Source of the DNA: Bifidobacterium xylocopae
GTDB taxonomy: Bacteria; Actinomycetota; Actinomycetes; Actinomycetales; Bifidobacteriaceae
Direction: 5' to 3'
DNA: 39,519 nucleotides
Assembly (NCBI RefSeq): GCF_003315615.1
Contig: NZ_PDCH01000014.1
Span: forward strand, 1-39,519
A program made the translations under genes and the position numbers. A model generated the notes under the pieces. That model saw only the letters and a program-made list of their open reading frames with translations. It did not search any database and had not been told where the DNA came from. Below are positions 24,401-32,998 of this stretch, in pieces (positions within the stretch are counted from its first letter, which is position 1; every line of letters begins with the position of its first letter).

Positions 24401-26225
24401 CGCACGTCGGCAGTTGCGGCTCTCCGCGGTCTGGAACGACGATACGGTCCCCTCGGAATTCCTCTACGGGTTCCTGCCCGAGCGATTCGTCCGAGTGGAG
24501 GACATGAGCCAGGCGGACTTTACCCCGGTGGGCGGGCAGGAGGGCGCTGCCGGTCTGTTTTCCGGCCTGGAGGTGGGTCCGCGCGGCCTGGTCGCCGCCG
24601 CCCGTTCCATCCTCGTCCGTCAGGGTCTGCAGCCGACGGCCCATGGCAGTGCGGATGGCGGTGTCGAGGGAGCCGATGGCGGCGACGGACCGGTGGATGC
24701 GGCCGCCGCCTCCGACGCGGCAGCCACCCTTCGTCTCCTGGCCGACCAGGGGATGGAGGAGGCCGACCCCGCCAATTGGCCCTTCCTCTACGCCCGCCGT
24801 TCGCCCGAAGAGGAGGACTGCCCGGATGGGGCGCAGGGCGGGACCGCACTCGCCGGCGCGGCCCCGGGTGCCGATGCCGTGCGCGTCGACGCGGCCGGTG
24901 GAGGACTTGCGGACGACAGGAGGAAGCGCCCTGTCCCTTCCGCGGCTGCTGCCAATGGCCAGGGGAAGCTGGCTCTGACCGAAGAGAACAGCGTGACATT
25001 GTCACCTTCCGCCGTGGATGCCATCTGGAGGTGCCCGCTCGAATGGGTCATGGGCAACCAATTCTCCGGCCCGCAGGCGGGTTCGGTCGCTATGGACTTC
25101 GGCAGCCTGATCCATCAGGTCGCGCAGGTGGCCGCCGACCGTGGTCTGGACATGCCGGACCGGGGGCGGCTGGGGTCGGACGCGGTCGGAGACGGCGAGC
25201 TGATAGCATCCACCACCAATCAAATGATGGATATATACCATCAATTGGCGGCCGCCTTCCCCGTTTTCCCCGCCCCCGAGGACGCCTATGACGTGCGCAG
25301 GCGAGACGCACAGGTCCGTGGGACCCTGACCAATATCGCCTCCTACTTCGTGAACTCCGCCAAGAGCGACTATGCGCAGGACCATAAGCCGAAGATCATG
25401 GTCGGCGAGCTGCTGGGATCCGAGCAGGAGCAGCAGTTCCGCGCCTCCTTCACGCCAGGGGATTTCGCCGGTGTCTGGAACGCCAGCTTTTCTGACCGGC
25501 AACTGGGGCAGGAGGGGTTCTTCGCCCTGGCCTCCGCACTGGTCGGGGGCTTCCCGCAGGCCCTGCGTCCCGATACCGCAATCACCCTTTCCGGTCGAAT
25601 CGACCGGCTGGAGCGTCGCGACATCGCTGGCAGGACCTGCAACCGCCTGGTGGATTACAAGACCGGCAGCCGGGGGCACACCGGGCCGGCGGTGTTCAAC
25701 GACCTCCAGCTGGTCTGCTACCAGCTGGGTCTGGCCTACCAACGGGAGGACGACGTGGCCGAGGGGGTGGCCCCGGACCGGACCGGACCGCGCATGCCCT
25801 CGGGCGACCCGGTCAGCCAGGCCGTCCTGTTCGACGTCTCGGCCCATCCCGCCCCGGCCTGGGTCCGTACCGCAGAGGCCTCCTATCAGCCCGCCCTCTT
25901 CCGGGACGGCCGCCTTAATGGCGATTTCGCGCCCCGCTACTACCTGAAGGAGTTGCAGCGAATCGCCAGACCAGACCCGCTGCCGTCCGACCCGCCCCTG
26001 GGAGTGAGCGGGGAGATATGGGACTTTATCAAGCAAATGCAGCATTCGCAGGCGGTCTGGGCCCTGACCATGATCGCCCGGGTCCTGTTCGCGGCCGGGG
26101 TCAAGCTCTCAGCCGGCCGTCAGGACGCGGTCTTCGATGCGGACCGCTGCCACAACAAGGGGCGGGACGGACGGTGCCCGGCCTGGAGGAGCCTGGCCGG
26201 CTCGGTGATGGAGGATCAGCGATGA
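21453..26225 (+). CDS. adnA: AdnA-like subunit of the AdnAB helicase-nuclease
   Basis: This 1590-residue protein combines a UvrD/Rep-like motor with a C-terminal RecB-family nuclease, like mycobacterial AdnA, which processes double-strand breaks together with AdnB. Walker A is intact (GPPRSGKTT, Lys45). Motor motifs are degenerate: motif II is DDWQD at residues 283-287 instead of DExQD, motif III is GNPDESVQAFRG (Glu314 in place of Gln), and the usual HxAKGLE of motif V reads PAGASGLAA. The nuclease is intact: FGSLIHQVAQ, GRIDRLE (Asp1384), VDYKTG (Asp1401, Lys1403) and the QLVCYQLGLAY motif. Possible Fe-S ligands are C1194, C1566 and C1575; the expected fourth Cys is Lys1569. It is longer than mycobacterial AdnA because of low-complexity inserts such as residues 376-470. 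Its stop overlaps the adnB start (ATGA). Confidence 0.88.
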   Translation: MTKATQVDMDQALEAVRHLITGGLAREDGKSAGALCLAGPPRSGKTTLALEALLAGLAEFGDGGAAMVVSGRHAADQISRAVIARRGASGQTRPVGTVQALAFRFLSRHCEGEPGRPLPRLLNGAEQDALLRQVMASHIAHVQAGDDCASCRLLERYFAAETGWSGILTKPGQGNPDLADRVDDDFIAQLRDTMARMTELGLDPLDQDPVLDALARQGLDLDARDRLNLQWRLAFALWREYLEAVDKGYPGEYRLDPSKLMVAGRQAVEEGLDLDLPRLLVVDDWQDLTMAGMGFVQALEGRGVRLLLVGNPDESVQAFRGSYPEFLSVRMGRVAPDGPVDGAIGEAALAEALLPPDLGCLGAVCLTLPYRPITQPSAPAGGEDDTNVAGEGGDKASAGAQESPDAAPTAADATSSPYASYADLLAARVSLSIRSEEHDDRAVRDRPGKMPDHPGAMPIAPLPADGGLPADGSVSTRLFHTADQEEDDLVWQVKHEFLSGRWDWNDMAVIAHDNATVRSIGLRLRAEGVPVRYSSIARPLKDEPVARGLFALINLAQARIGHAPAIRTLAAVDQARWLAEQLRTLLSSPLLGAPLPGGGAMRPVRAGRIASLLDVLVSLTRVGSRDNADGQAAAIVQDGHAAGSPLPSGPGQTPDSPLSPNPSEPAGPAGTAVADRTGGADDPCAGVEGPVAVLADMQEAWASYAVARRRELDETQAASGISVDDSLVTPPAGTEAPVPERALSAEAVCLLLLLDGGTAGPDPVGERSSLRDSIIGALAAIASSRHRDPDLTALSRALALVDGTGEAFDRLQVQTAEPVYALWEAWQAAGVADRWQNESLEASEEGERVNDRLDAVMRLFQFADSSQTFDNINDFMAQVEGMQIEADSLAHVGPIEHAVSLTTPAGASGLAASWPLVWLPALQEGVWPNLAPRGTLFGAEDLADLILHGRIGRSDPGAAGGHDPRLASTLYTEEKGLLMALTRARRQLRLSAVWNDDTVPSEFLYGFLPERFVRVEDMSQADFTPVGGQEGAAGLFSGLEVGPRGLVAAARSILVRQGLQPTAHGSADGGVEGADGGDGPVDAAAASDAAATLRLLADQGMEEADPANWPFLYARRSPEEEDCPDGAQGGTALAGAAPGADAVRVDAAGGGLADDRRKRPVPSAAAANGQGKLALTEENSVTLSPSAVDAIWRCPLEWVMGNQFSGPQAGSVAMDFGSLIHQVAQVAADRGLDMPDRGRLGSDAVGDGELIASTTNQMMDIYHQLAAAFPVFPAPEDAYDVRRRDAQVRGTLTNIASYFVNSAKSDYAQDHKPKIMVGELLGSEQEQQFRASFTPGDFAGVWNASFSDRQLGQEGFFALASALVGGFPQALRPDTAITLSGRIDRLERRDIAGRTCNRLVDYKTGSRGHTGPAVFNDLQLVCYQLGLAYQREDDVAEGVAPDRTGPRMPSGDPVSQAVLFDVSAHPAPAWVRTAEASYQPALFRDGRLNGDFAPRYYLKELQRIARPDPLPSDPPLGVSGEIWDFIKQMQHSQAVWALTMIARVLFAAGVKLSAGRQDAVFDADRCHNKGRDGRCPAWRSLAGSVMEDQR

Positions 26226-29200
26226 GCGTGCAGGACACTATGCGGAACACCCCGGAACAGGCCGCGATCATCGGCGCCGAGCCGGACGACGACCTCCTGG
26301 TGGTCGCCGGTGCGGGCTCGGGGAAGACCAGGACCATGACCAACCGGATCGTGGCCCTGATCGGACGGGGCGTGCCCCCCGAGTCCATCCTTGGCCTCAC
26401 TTTCACCAACAAGGCAGCCTCCGAGCTGCTTTCACGCGTTTCCGCGGCCGTCGCCGCCGGCGGCGGGGAGGCGAACGGCGACCCCAACCGCATCTTCCTC
26501 AAGCCCGAGGTGCGCACCTACGACGCCTTCTTCCAATCAATCGTGCGTCAATACGGGCTCCTGGTCGGCATGGACCAGGGGACCCGGCCCCTGAGCGAAG
26601 CCGGCGCCTACCAGCTGGCGGCCGACGTGGTCAAGGAGCACCTGGACCTGATCTTCCCCCGGCACCCGGATGGTGAACCGGGGGAGGGAGCCGGGACCGG
26701 ACCGGAACCGTCGGCCGACGAGGACCAGGGCGCATTCAAGTCCACTGTCGGGGAAGTCCTGGCCCTCTCCCGTGCCTGCTCGGACGCCATGATCAGCCGG
26801 GACTGCCCCTCATTCGAGGACGCGGTGGCACGGGTCCGAGCCTGGGACAAGGCCTTCCTGGGGCATCTGGATGCCCTGATCGGCACCGACCGGGTGCCCG
26901 ACCGCTGCCCGTCCAAAGCCAAGACGAGCCTGCCTACGAAGACCGGCGGTTCATCCGGGCAGACCCTGGCCGAGCAGTTGGGCGATATGCGCCTCGCCCG
27001 GCACGGCTTCCGCCTGGTCAAGGCCGATGAGCTGCGCCGTACGGTGCTCAAACGCGAGCGCCTGCTCACCCTCGCCGAACGCTACCAGGAGGCGAAGCGG
27101 GAGGCGGGTATGGCCGAGTTCTCCGATTTCACCCTGGCCGCCTTCCAACTGGTCACCCGATTCCCTTCGATCGGCGCCATCTACCGGCGGCGGTTCACGC
27201 ACGTGTTCCTGGACGAATACCAGGACACCTCAACCACCCAGGCACTCCTGCTGGCCGCCCTCTTCCACCCCCGGGACACGGCCGGTGGGGAGGGCGGCGA
27301 GTCCGGGAGCCCGGCCGGTGGGGCGGCACCGGACCAGGAGGGGCCGCGCCGGTCCGCGGTCACTGCAGTGGGCGACCCCTTCCAGTCCATCTATGCCTGG
27401 AGGGGGGCCAGCCCCGGCGCCTTCAAGACCTTCCAGCGCGAGTTCGGCATGGACCAGGCCGCCGGGCGGGGCTTCGGCGTCCTGGACCGGGACCCGCTCA
27501 CCCTCTCCAGGACCTTCCGCAATGCCCGGCTGATCTTGGACGCCGCCAACCGGCTGACCCGTCCCCTGCGCCCGGCCGACAAGGATTCCAAGCCCGCCTC
27601 GGACGGGCCTGGGTCCAGCGCCCGCCTGCGCGAGGTGGCTGTGAAGCCCTTGGATACCCGCCCCGAAGCCGATCAAGGCACCCTGGGCCTGCTTGGATAC
27701 GGCACTCTGGGCCAGGAAATCGACGGCGTGGTCCGCTTCGTCCGCTGCGCCGTGGCCGCCCACGCCCACCCCGACCCGCAGGGGGTGGACAGGCAGGCCC
27801 CGCATGCGGCGGTCCTCTTCCGCTCCAAGAACGCGATGGCCGATTACCGGAAGGCGCTGGAAGCGGCCGGTTTGAGCGTCCAGGTGGTGGGACGCTCCGA
27901 CCTGCTCGACCGCGCGGACGTGACGGACCTGATGGCTTTGCTGCGCCTGACCTGTGATCACACCGACTCCGCCTCCCTCCTGCGCCTGCTGGCCTCGCCG
28001 CGGTTCGGCATGTCCGCCGGCGATCTGTCGGCCCTGGCCGACCTGGCCGCGCAGCTCAACCAGGAGAGCCAGTATCGGGCCCTGGTGCAGGCGGGGTTGG
28101 TTCCGGACGGACTGTCCGGCTCCGATCTGGGGCGGGCCGTCCGCGACCATCGCGACCACCTGTCCGCCGGGGTTTTCCTGGTCGATGTCCTCCTGGGCGA
28201 CGACCTGCCCAAGTTGCTCGCCGGACGCCGGGCTTCCCGAATCAGCCCCCGTGGCCGTGACCTCCTGCTTAAGGCCGGGGGGGTCCTGGCGCAGGCCCAG
28301 GCGCAGTCCTCTGCCCCCCTTCGGCAGGCTGTCTTGGCGGCTTCCCGGGCCCTGGGCCTGGATATCGACCTGGTCGTGGCCCAGGCCATGGCCAGCCCGG
28401 CCGGACCCATCGACGCCTCGGCGGCCAAGGCCGGTCTGGGCGCCTTCCTTCAGCAGGTGGATGCCTACTCCCAGGAGCTCCCCGAGGGAGTGTCGGCCAG
28501 CCTGCCCGGCTTTGTGGCCTGGATCGACGCCATGGGCGACAACAGTCCCCAGGAGCCGGATTCCGGTATGGGGGCGCATGCGGACGTGGTTCTGATGACC
28601 ATCCACCAGGCCAAGGGCCTGGAATGGGACGCCGTGGTGGTAGTCGGCCTGAAAAAGGACGGTTTCCCCAGTGGCAGGGGGGATAGGTTGAAGATCGAGC
28701 CCGCCAGGAGTGCAGATGGGCGGGACACCAAGGACGGGTCCATGGCCTACGAAAGCACGGCGCGGACCTGGCTTGAGGAAGCCACAGCCGTTCCTGTCCC
28801 CATCCGCGCGGACGCTGCGATCCTGCCGAGGTTCCCGCATGACGCGCCGGCCGATCTGAGTCCTGAAGAGTCCTTGGAGGGGCTGGACCTGACCTCACTG
28901 GAGGATGAGGCGTTCGGCTGTCTGCGCACGACCACCGGCTTTGTGGACGATGCCGCCTGCAGCATCAGCCCGGACGGCAGGGAGGTCGAGGTGGATCGGG
29001 CCGCGGTGCCGGACTATCTGACCCAGCCCCAGGAGTACGGCCGCCGTCTGCACAATGATGAACGCCGACTGGCGTACGTGGCCCTGACGCGCGCCCGCCA
29101 CGACCTGTTGATGACTTTCAGCGTCCAGGGCGCCGACCTGAATCCGGCCCTGCTCGCACCGGACGCGGATGGGGCCGCCCAGCCGGGGCGATCGGGTAAA

Positions 29201-30589
29201 GAGCCGAAGGATCCTCGACAGACGATACTGGACAAGGCGTCGAATTTCTGGACCGAGCTGGAGGCCGAATACTCCGGGTGTTCCGAGGCGGTGACGGCGG
29301 GCGAGGCCTGGCGGACGGCGAACCATGGTGGGGACGGCCAGGGACCGCAGTCCCAGCCCGAGCGCCTGTTTCCCCAGGGCTGCTTCCTGGGCGAACGGGC
29401 AGGGTCTTACGAGAAGGCCGTGGTTGGGCAGGCCCTGGACCAGGCCCCCCGTCTGGACAGGCCCGACAGCAGCGGCCAGGCGACCATCTGGCCGGTTGAG
29501 CTCAGCGGCCGGCTCCGGCGGGCCCTGGAATCCGCCGCCCATTCCTATGCCGGGGCACGGCCCCGCCAAGCCTTGCCGGACGGCGGCCTGCCGGAGGAGG
29601 CGGCCCAAGGCTCCCTCTACGCCCACGCGGTCCGGCTGATGACCATGGGTTCGGGCCGGCTGGGCGTCCGGGGCGACCTCCTCGTCCGTGACAGCGAAGC
29701 CCTCAAACGGGTGGGTGCACAGGTCCTGGGACGCTCGGCCCAGTCCGTGACCGCCATCCAGGCCCGCTCCGGGGCCTTGGACGATCGCCAGGAACGGCGG
29801 TACTGGAGCAGTGTGGTGCGCCCCCTGCCGCGCGTGGCCTCGCCGCTGGCCCAGGCGGGCACCCTCTTCCATGCCTGGGCGGCCGAGTTCATCCTGCCCC
29901 GGATCCTGCCGGACAGCGGTGCCCTGGATTCCATGCCGGACGGGCGGCCGGTCGATCCCTATGCCCAAGCGGAAGGACCCGGGCGGGAGGAGATGGAGGA
30001 CGGAGCGGGGCCCGCGCTTGCGGGGCTCACCGGCGACCAGCTGGAACGGCGCAAGGGGCTCCTGGCCGAACTGGAATCCGGCCAGGCCGCGATGTCGGAG
30101 GGCTCCGGACCCGACAGGCCCGCGCCCCTCGCCGCGCCCAGGACGGCCGAGGCTTCCGGCGATCCTTCCCTGCTCGTCTGGGAGCGTCGCCTGGCGACCT
30201 CGGAATGGGCCGGCCGCGATCCGGTCTGGGTGGAGCGCCCCATCGTGGCCGTCCTGGCCGGGCAGATCGTCAAGGGCAAGCTTGATGCGGTCTTCGCTGG
30301 AGGCTTAGACCCCGCCGATGGCTCCAAGCGATATACGATCGTCGACTGGAAGACCGGCCATCGGCCCCGCACAGCCGATGAGCGCCGACTGAAGCTGGAG
30401 CAGCTGGACCTCTACCGGCTCCTGCTTTCCCGGATGGAGAACATCCCGCTGGCGTCCATCGACGCCTGTCTTTACTATGTAAGTGAGGACGATTCCTCTC
30501 AACGTTCGATACCCGCGGAGCCCAAGAGCGGGCAGGCGATAGAAGACCAGATACGGTCGGGGCTGCCTCGGTGGCAGGACGACGACTGA
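26222..30589 (+). CDS. adnB: AdnB-like subunit of the AdnAB helicase-nuclease (active motor)
   Basis: This 1455-residue protein is the second subunit of the AdnAB-type machine. All UvrD-type motor motifs are canonical: AGAGSGKT (Lys35), LTFTNKAA, FLDEYQDT (Asp331, Glu332), GDPFQSIYAWRGA, MTIHQAKGLEWDAVVVVG and RRLAYVALTRAR. This is the opposite of AdnA and fits AdnB being the main translocase. The C-terminal RecB-like nuclease has GTLFHAWAAEF (His1217), GKLDAVF (Asp1355), VDWKTG (Asp1375, Lys1377) and EQLDLYRLLL, and no cluster cysteines. The start is ATG 26222 inside ATGA; the frame is open upstream to 26018, but that part only overlaps adnA. Gly/Pro-rich inserts, for example around residues 155-185 and 355-380, account for the extra length relative to mycobacterial AdnB. 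Confidence 0.9.
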   Translation: MSVQDTMRNTPEQAAIIGAEPDDDLLVVAGAGSGKTRTMTNRIVALIGRGVPPESILGLTFTNKAASELLSRVSAAVAAGGGEANGDPNRIFLKPEVRTYDAFFQSIVRQYGLLVGMDQGTRPLSEAGAYQLAADVVKEHLDLIFPRHPDGEPGEGAGTGPEPSADEDQGAFKSTVGEVLALSRACSDAMISRDCPSFEDAVARVRAWDKAFLGHLDALIGTDRVPDRCPSKAKTSLPTKTGGSSGQTLAEQLGDMRLARHGFRLVKADELRRTVLKRERLLTLAERYQEAKREAGMAEFSDFTLAAFQLVTRFPSIGAIYRRRFTHVFLDEYQDTSTTQALLLAALFHPRDTAGGEGGESGSPAGGAAPDQEGPRRSAVTAVGDPFQSIYAWRGASPGAFKTFQREFGMDQAAGRGFGVLDRDPLTLSRTFRNARLILDAANRLTRPLRPADKDSKPASDGPGSSARLREVAVKPLDTRPEADQGTLGLLGYGTLGQEIDGVVRFVRCAVAAHAHPDPQGVDRQAPHAAVLFRSKNAMADYRKALEAAGLSVQVVGRSDLLDRADVTDLMALLRLTCDHTDSASLLRLLASPRFGMSAGDLSALADLAAQLNQESQYRALVQAGLVPDGLSGSDLGRAVRDHRDHLSAGVFLVDVLLGDDLPKLLAGRRASRISPRGRDLLLKAGGVLAQAQAQSSAPLRQAVLAASRALGLDIDLVVAQAMASPAGPIDASAAKAGLGAFLQQVDAYSQELPEGVSASLPGFVAWIDAMGDNSPQEPDSGMGAHADVVLMTIHQAKGLEWDAVVVVGLKKDGFPSGRGDRLKIEPARSADGRDTKDGSMAYESTARTWLEEATAVPVPIRADAAILPRFPHDAPADLSPEESLEGLDLTSLEDEAFGCLRTTTGFVDDAACSISPDGREVEVDRAAVPDYLTQPQEYGRRLHNDERRLAYVALTRARHDLLMTFSVQGADLNPALLAPDADGAAQPGRSGKEPKDPRQTILDKASNFWTELEAEYSGCSEAVTAGEAWRTANHGGDGQGPQSQPERLFPQGCFLGERAGSYEKAVVGQALDQAPRLDRPDSSGQATIWPVELSGRLRRALESAAHSYAGARPRQALPDGGLPEEAAQGSLYAHAVRLMTMGSGRLGVRGDLLVRDSEALKRVGAQVLGRSAQSVTAIQARSGALDDRQERRYWSSVVRPLPRVASPLAQAGTLFHAWAAEFILPRILPDSGALDSMPDGRPVDPYAQAEGPGREEMEDGAGPALAGLTGDQLERRKGLLAELESGQAAMSEGSGPDRPAPLAAPRTAEASGDPSLLVWERRLATSEWAGRDPVWVERPIVAVLAGQIVKGKLDAVFAGGLDPADGSKRYTIVDWKTGHRPRTADERRLKLEQLDLYRLLLSRMENIPLASIDACLYYVSEDDSSQRSIPAEPKSGQAIEDQIRSGLPRWQDDD

Positions 30590-30704
30590 GCCTGCGGAGC
30601 CGTGTCAGCGGAACCCGGCCTGGCCTGCGGGAGAGCGGCAGAGGACGCCCGAACCAGCGGCGGCACAGCCGAAGACAGCGATTGAACGCGGGTAGCGAAG
30701 CACT

Positions 30705-31442
30705 ATGAACGACAGCGCAAACAATACGGTACAGGAGGCTCGGCAGGGGCTGAGCGTCGGCATCCGGGACATGACCTGGGCGGATGTGGACAGGGTGGTG
30801 CGGGAGTTCGACCGTACCTGGAGCCAGAACGACAGCGATGACCCGACCATCGGCAGTCTGGACGCCCGGCATTTCGTCATGCACTACCTGGTCGGCAGCA
30901 CCCGGGCCCGGATAGCCGAGCTGGACGGGCGGTTCATGGGCGTCACCCTCCTGGGTGTGGCCGGGCGGCCTGTCCGTTTCGAGCGTTCCCGGGGCGGTCT
31001 CGAGGACGTCGACAGCAGGCTGGCCGGCAGCCCGGAGGGGGCCCGGAGCCTCAGGAAGATGGAGTCCTGGCACCACCTTGAGGACGCGGTGGAGGACTCC
31101 GCCGGGGTCAGGGACCAGGCCGGTGCCGAACTGAAGCTCTTCCTGGTCTCCGCCGACGCGCGCGGCCATGGGGTGGGCGGGGCCCTCTGGCGGGATATGC
31201 TGGACTACCTGCGTGGAGAGGGCGTCGAACGCTTCTTCCTGCACACGGACTCCTCCTGCGACGTGTCCTACTATGACCACATCGGCATGGAGCGTCTGGC
31301 CGCCCGTTGGGGTGCCGACCATCCGGAGGAGGTCGACGAGCGCGACGGCTTCTACGAGGACATCTTCATCTATGCGGCTCCGGTCGCCGAGCAAGCGGCC
31401 CGCTGGGGCCTGGACGGCACTGACGGGGACGGAGGCCGATGA
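30705..31442 (+). CDS. GNAT-family N-acetyltransferase
   Basis: This 245-residue protein carries the acetyl-CoA-binding motif A of GNAT enzymes: LKLFLVSADARGHGVGGALW, with the RGHGVGG pyrophosphate loop at residues 153-159. A later segment, FFLHTDSSCDVSYYDHIGM, matches motif B (alpha4/beta6 region). The substrate is unknown. The start ATG 30705 has only a weak ribosome site; a perfect AGGAGG lies inside the gene at 30733-30738 with no ATG or GTG at proper spacing after it. The stop overlaps the start of the MFS gene (ATGA), so the pair is probably co-translated and may share a substrate pathway. About 115 bp without clear features separate it from adnB. Confidence 0.82.
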   Translation: MNDSANNTVQEARQGLSVGIRDMTWADVDRVVREFDRTWSQNDSDDPTIGSLDARHFVMHYLVGSTRARIAELDGRFMGVTLLGVAGRPVRFERSRGGLEDVDSRLAGSPEGARSLRKMESWHHLEDAVEDSAGVRDQAGAELKLFLVSADARGHGVGGALWRDMLDYLRGEGVERFFLHTDSSCDVSYYDHIGMERLAARWGADHPEEVDERDGFYEDIFIYAAPVAEQAARWGLDGTDGDGGR

Positions 31443-32785
31443 GCGAGCAGACCACCGCGCGCACCGGATCGCCTTACGTGGCCCTCTTCCGTCTGCCCGG
31501 CGCCAAAGGCTTCTGTGCGGCCGCAGCCATCGCACGCCTGCCGGTGTCGATGATGGGCCTGGGCATTGTGCTCGCCCTGAACCATATCTACGACAACTGG
31601 ACCTCGGCGGGTCTGATGAGTGCGGTCTTCACCTTCTCCGCGGCCATCGTCACCCCCTTCTACGCGCGCCTGTTCGACCGGTTCGGCCAGCGGCGGGTGG
31701 GCCTGGTGGTGCTGGCGGTCCAGGCGGTGGCCATGCTGGCCTTCGCCTTCGGCGCGATGAACCGCATTCCGCTCGGCGCCCTGTTCGTCCTGGCCGTGGT
31801 CATGGGCCTGACCCAGTTCGCCTTCGGGGCCCTGGTGCGCACACGCTGGGCCTGGGCCCTGGCACCGCAAGGCGCCAGGGGCGAGGAGCTCCTGAACACG
31901 GCATACGCCCTGGAGTCGGGCGTGGACGAGTGCGTCTTCATCCTCGGTCCGATCCTGGCCGCATGGCTGGCCACCTCCGTCAACCCCGTGACCCAGCTTT
32001 TCGTGCCCGTGGCGGCCCTCCTGATCGGCGGCCTCGTCTTCTTCTCGCTGCGCTCGACGGAGCCGCCGACCGTCACCGCGGTTTCGCAAGCCCAGCTGGG
32101 GCGGGCGGGCCGGTCGGCGGCCTCCCCGGTCGATTCCGGCGGTGTGGTCCTACCCGGGGCCCATCAGGGCCGCTACAAGTCCAAAAGCGCCCTGTCCTAC
32201 CCGGTTGTGCTCCTCCTCTTCGTCATCTTCGTGGTCTTCAACATGTCCTTTTCGGCGGTGGATGTGACCGTGACCGCCCTGACCAAGCAGATGGGCCGCG
32301 AGTCGCTCGTGGGCCTGCAGCTCTCCCTGATCGCGGTCGGCTCCCTGTGCGGCGCCCTCATCTTCGGCTCCGTCAAGCTCAGGGGATCGCGCTGGCGCTA
32401 TCTGACGCTCTACCTGACCCTGCTCACCGTGGGATACGTCGGCTTCCGCCTGACCATGGGCAACCTGCTCCTGCTGGGTGCCGTCGAACTCGTCACCGGC
32501 CTGTGCGTCTCGCCCATCTACGCCATCGGCAACCTGATCGTGCGCGGCACGGTCGACTCCTCGGCCCTCACGGAAGGCCTGTCCTGGCTGTCAACCGGTT
32601 CCTCGATCGGTTCCTCCCTAGGCTCCACGCTGGCTGGTGTGGCCCTGGACGCCGCGGGCCCCGGCGGTGGCATGATGATCCCCTGGATCGTCACCGCCTG
32701 CGCGGTGCCGCTGGCCCTCGCCGGTTGGATATCCTCCCGTCGGCAAGCCGGCCGGGGCTCCCACGGCGTCCCGACGGTGCGGTAG
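31439..32785 (+). CDS. Major facilitator superfamily transporter
   Basis: This is a 448-residue integral membrane protein with about twelve hydrophobic segments, divided by a central polar loop around residues 205-245. The loop between helices 2 and 3 has the MFS motif A variant YARLFDRFGQRRVGL. RTRWAWALAP and ESGVDECVFILGPILAAW resemble actinobacterial drug/sugar efflux MFS proteins. The substrate cannot be predicted. It is translationally coupled to the upstream GNAT gene by ATGA. The stop is TAG at 32783-32785; the following 213 bp belong to the rnj leader region. Confidence 0.85.
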   Translation: MSEQTTARTGSPYVALFRLPGAKGFCAAAAIARLPVSMMGLGIVLALNHIYDNWTSAGLMSAVFTFSAAIVTPFYARLFDRFGQRRVGLVVLAVQAVAMLAFAFGAMNRIPLGALFVLAVVMGLTQFAFGALVRTRWAWALAPQGARGEELLNTAYALESGVDECVFILGPILAAWLATSVNPVTQLFVPVAALLIGGLVFFSLRSTEPPTVTAVSQAQLGRAGRSAASPVDSGGVVLPGAHQGRYKSKSALSYPVVLLLFVIFVVFNMSFSAVDVTVTALTKQMGRESLVGLQLSLIAVGSLCGALIFGSVKLRGSRWRYLTLYLTLLTVGYVGFRLTMGNLLLLGAVELVTGLCVSPIYAIGNLIVRGTVDSSALTEGLSWLSTGSSIGSSLGSTLAGVALDAAGPGGGMMIPWIVTACAVPLALAGWISSRRQAGRGSHGVPTVR

Positions 32786-32998
32786 CGTAAGTTGAGCGTA
32801 TGATGCGCCGCCATCCGCCGGACCCGGTTTTCCGGGAATCCCGGAAGGCGCGCCTGAAGGTGTGAACAACGCTGTGTCCGGTACAGCACAATCCCCAGCC
32901 CTTCGCAAGGGCCCCGGTGGCAGCCGGCGGAACGCCGTGGACCCTGGGGCAGCACAACCGTCGCTCCCGCATAGGCGGGGGCACCAATAGGAATACAA
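32786..32998 (+). promoter_or_regulatory. Structured leader of the RNase J gene
   Basis: A good -10-like TATGAT lies at 32799-32804, giving a leader of about 190 nt. Inverted repeats are dense: TTCCGG/CCGGAA (32830-32835 with 32841-32846), CCCCA/TGGGG (32893-32897 with 32945-32949) enclosing GCCCTT-CGC-AAGGGC (32898-32912) and CGGCG-GAA-CGCCG (32925-32937), then GCTCCCGC-ATAG-GCGGGGGC (32963-32982). The last stem ends 6 nt before the AGGAA ribosome site (32989-32993). The octamer CAGCACAA occurs at 32884-32891 and 32950-32957, flanking the enclosing stem on its 5' side both times. I match it to no known riboswitch class. Confidence 0.45.

Noticed and set aside
26018-26221. Upstream extension of the adnB frame
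   Set aside because: It overlaps the end of the AdnA nuclease domain; ATG 26222 in the ATGA overlap is directly followed by the helicase Q-motif-like TPEQAAI and Walker A.
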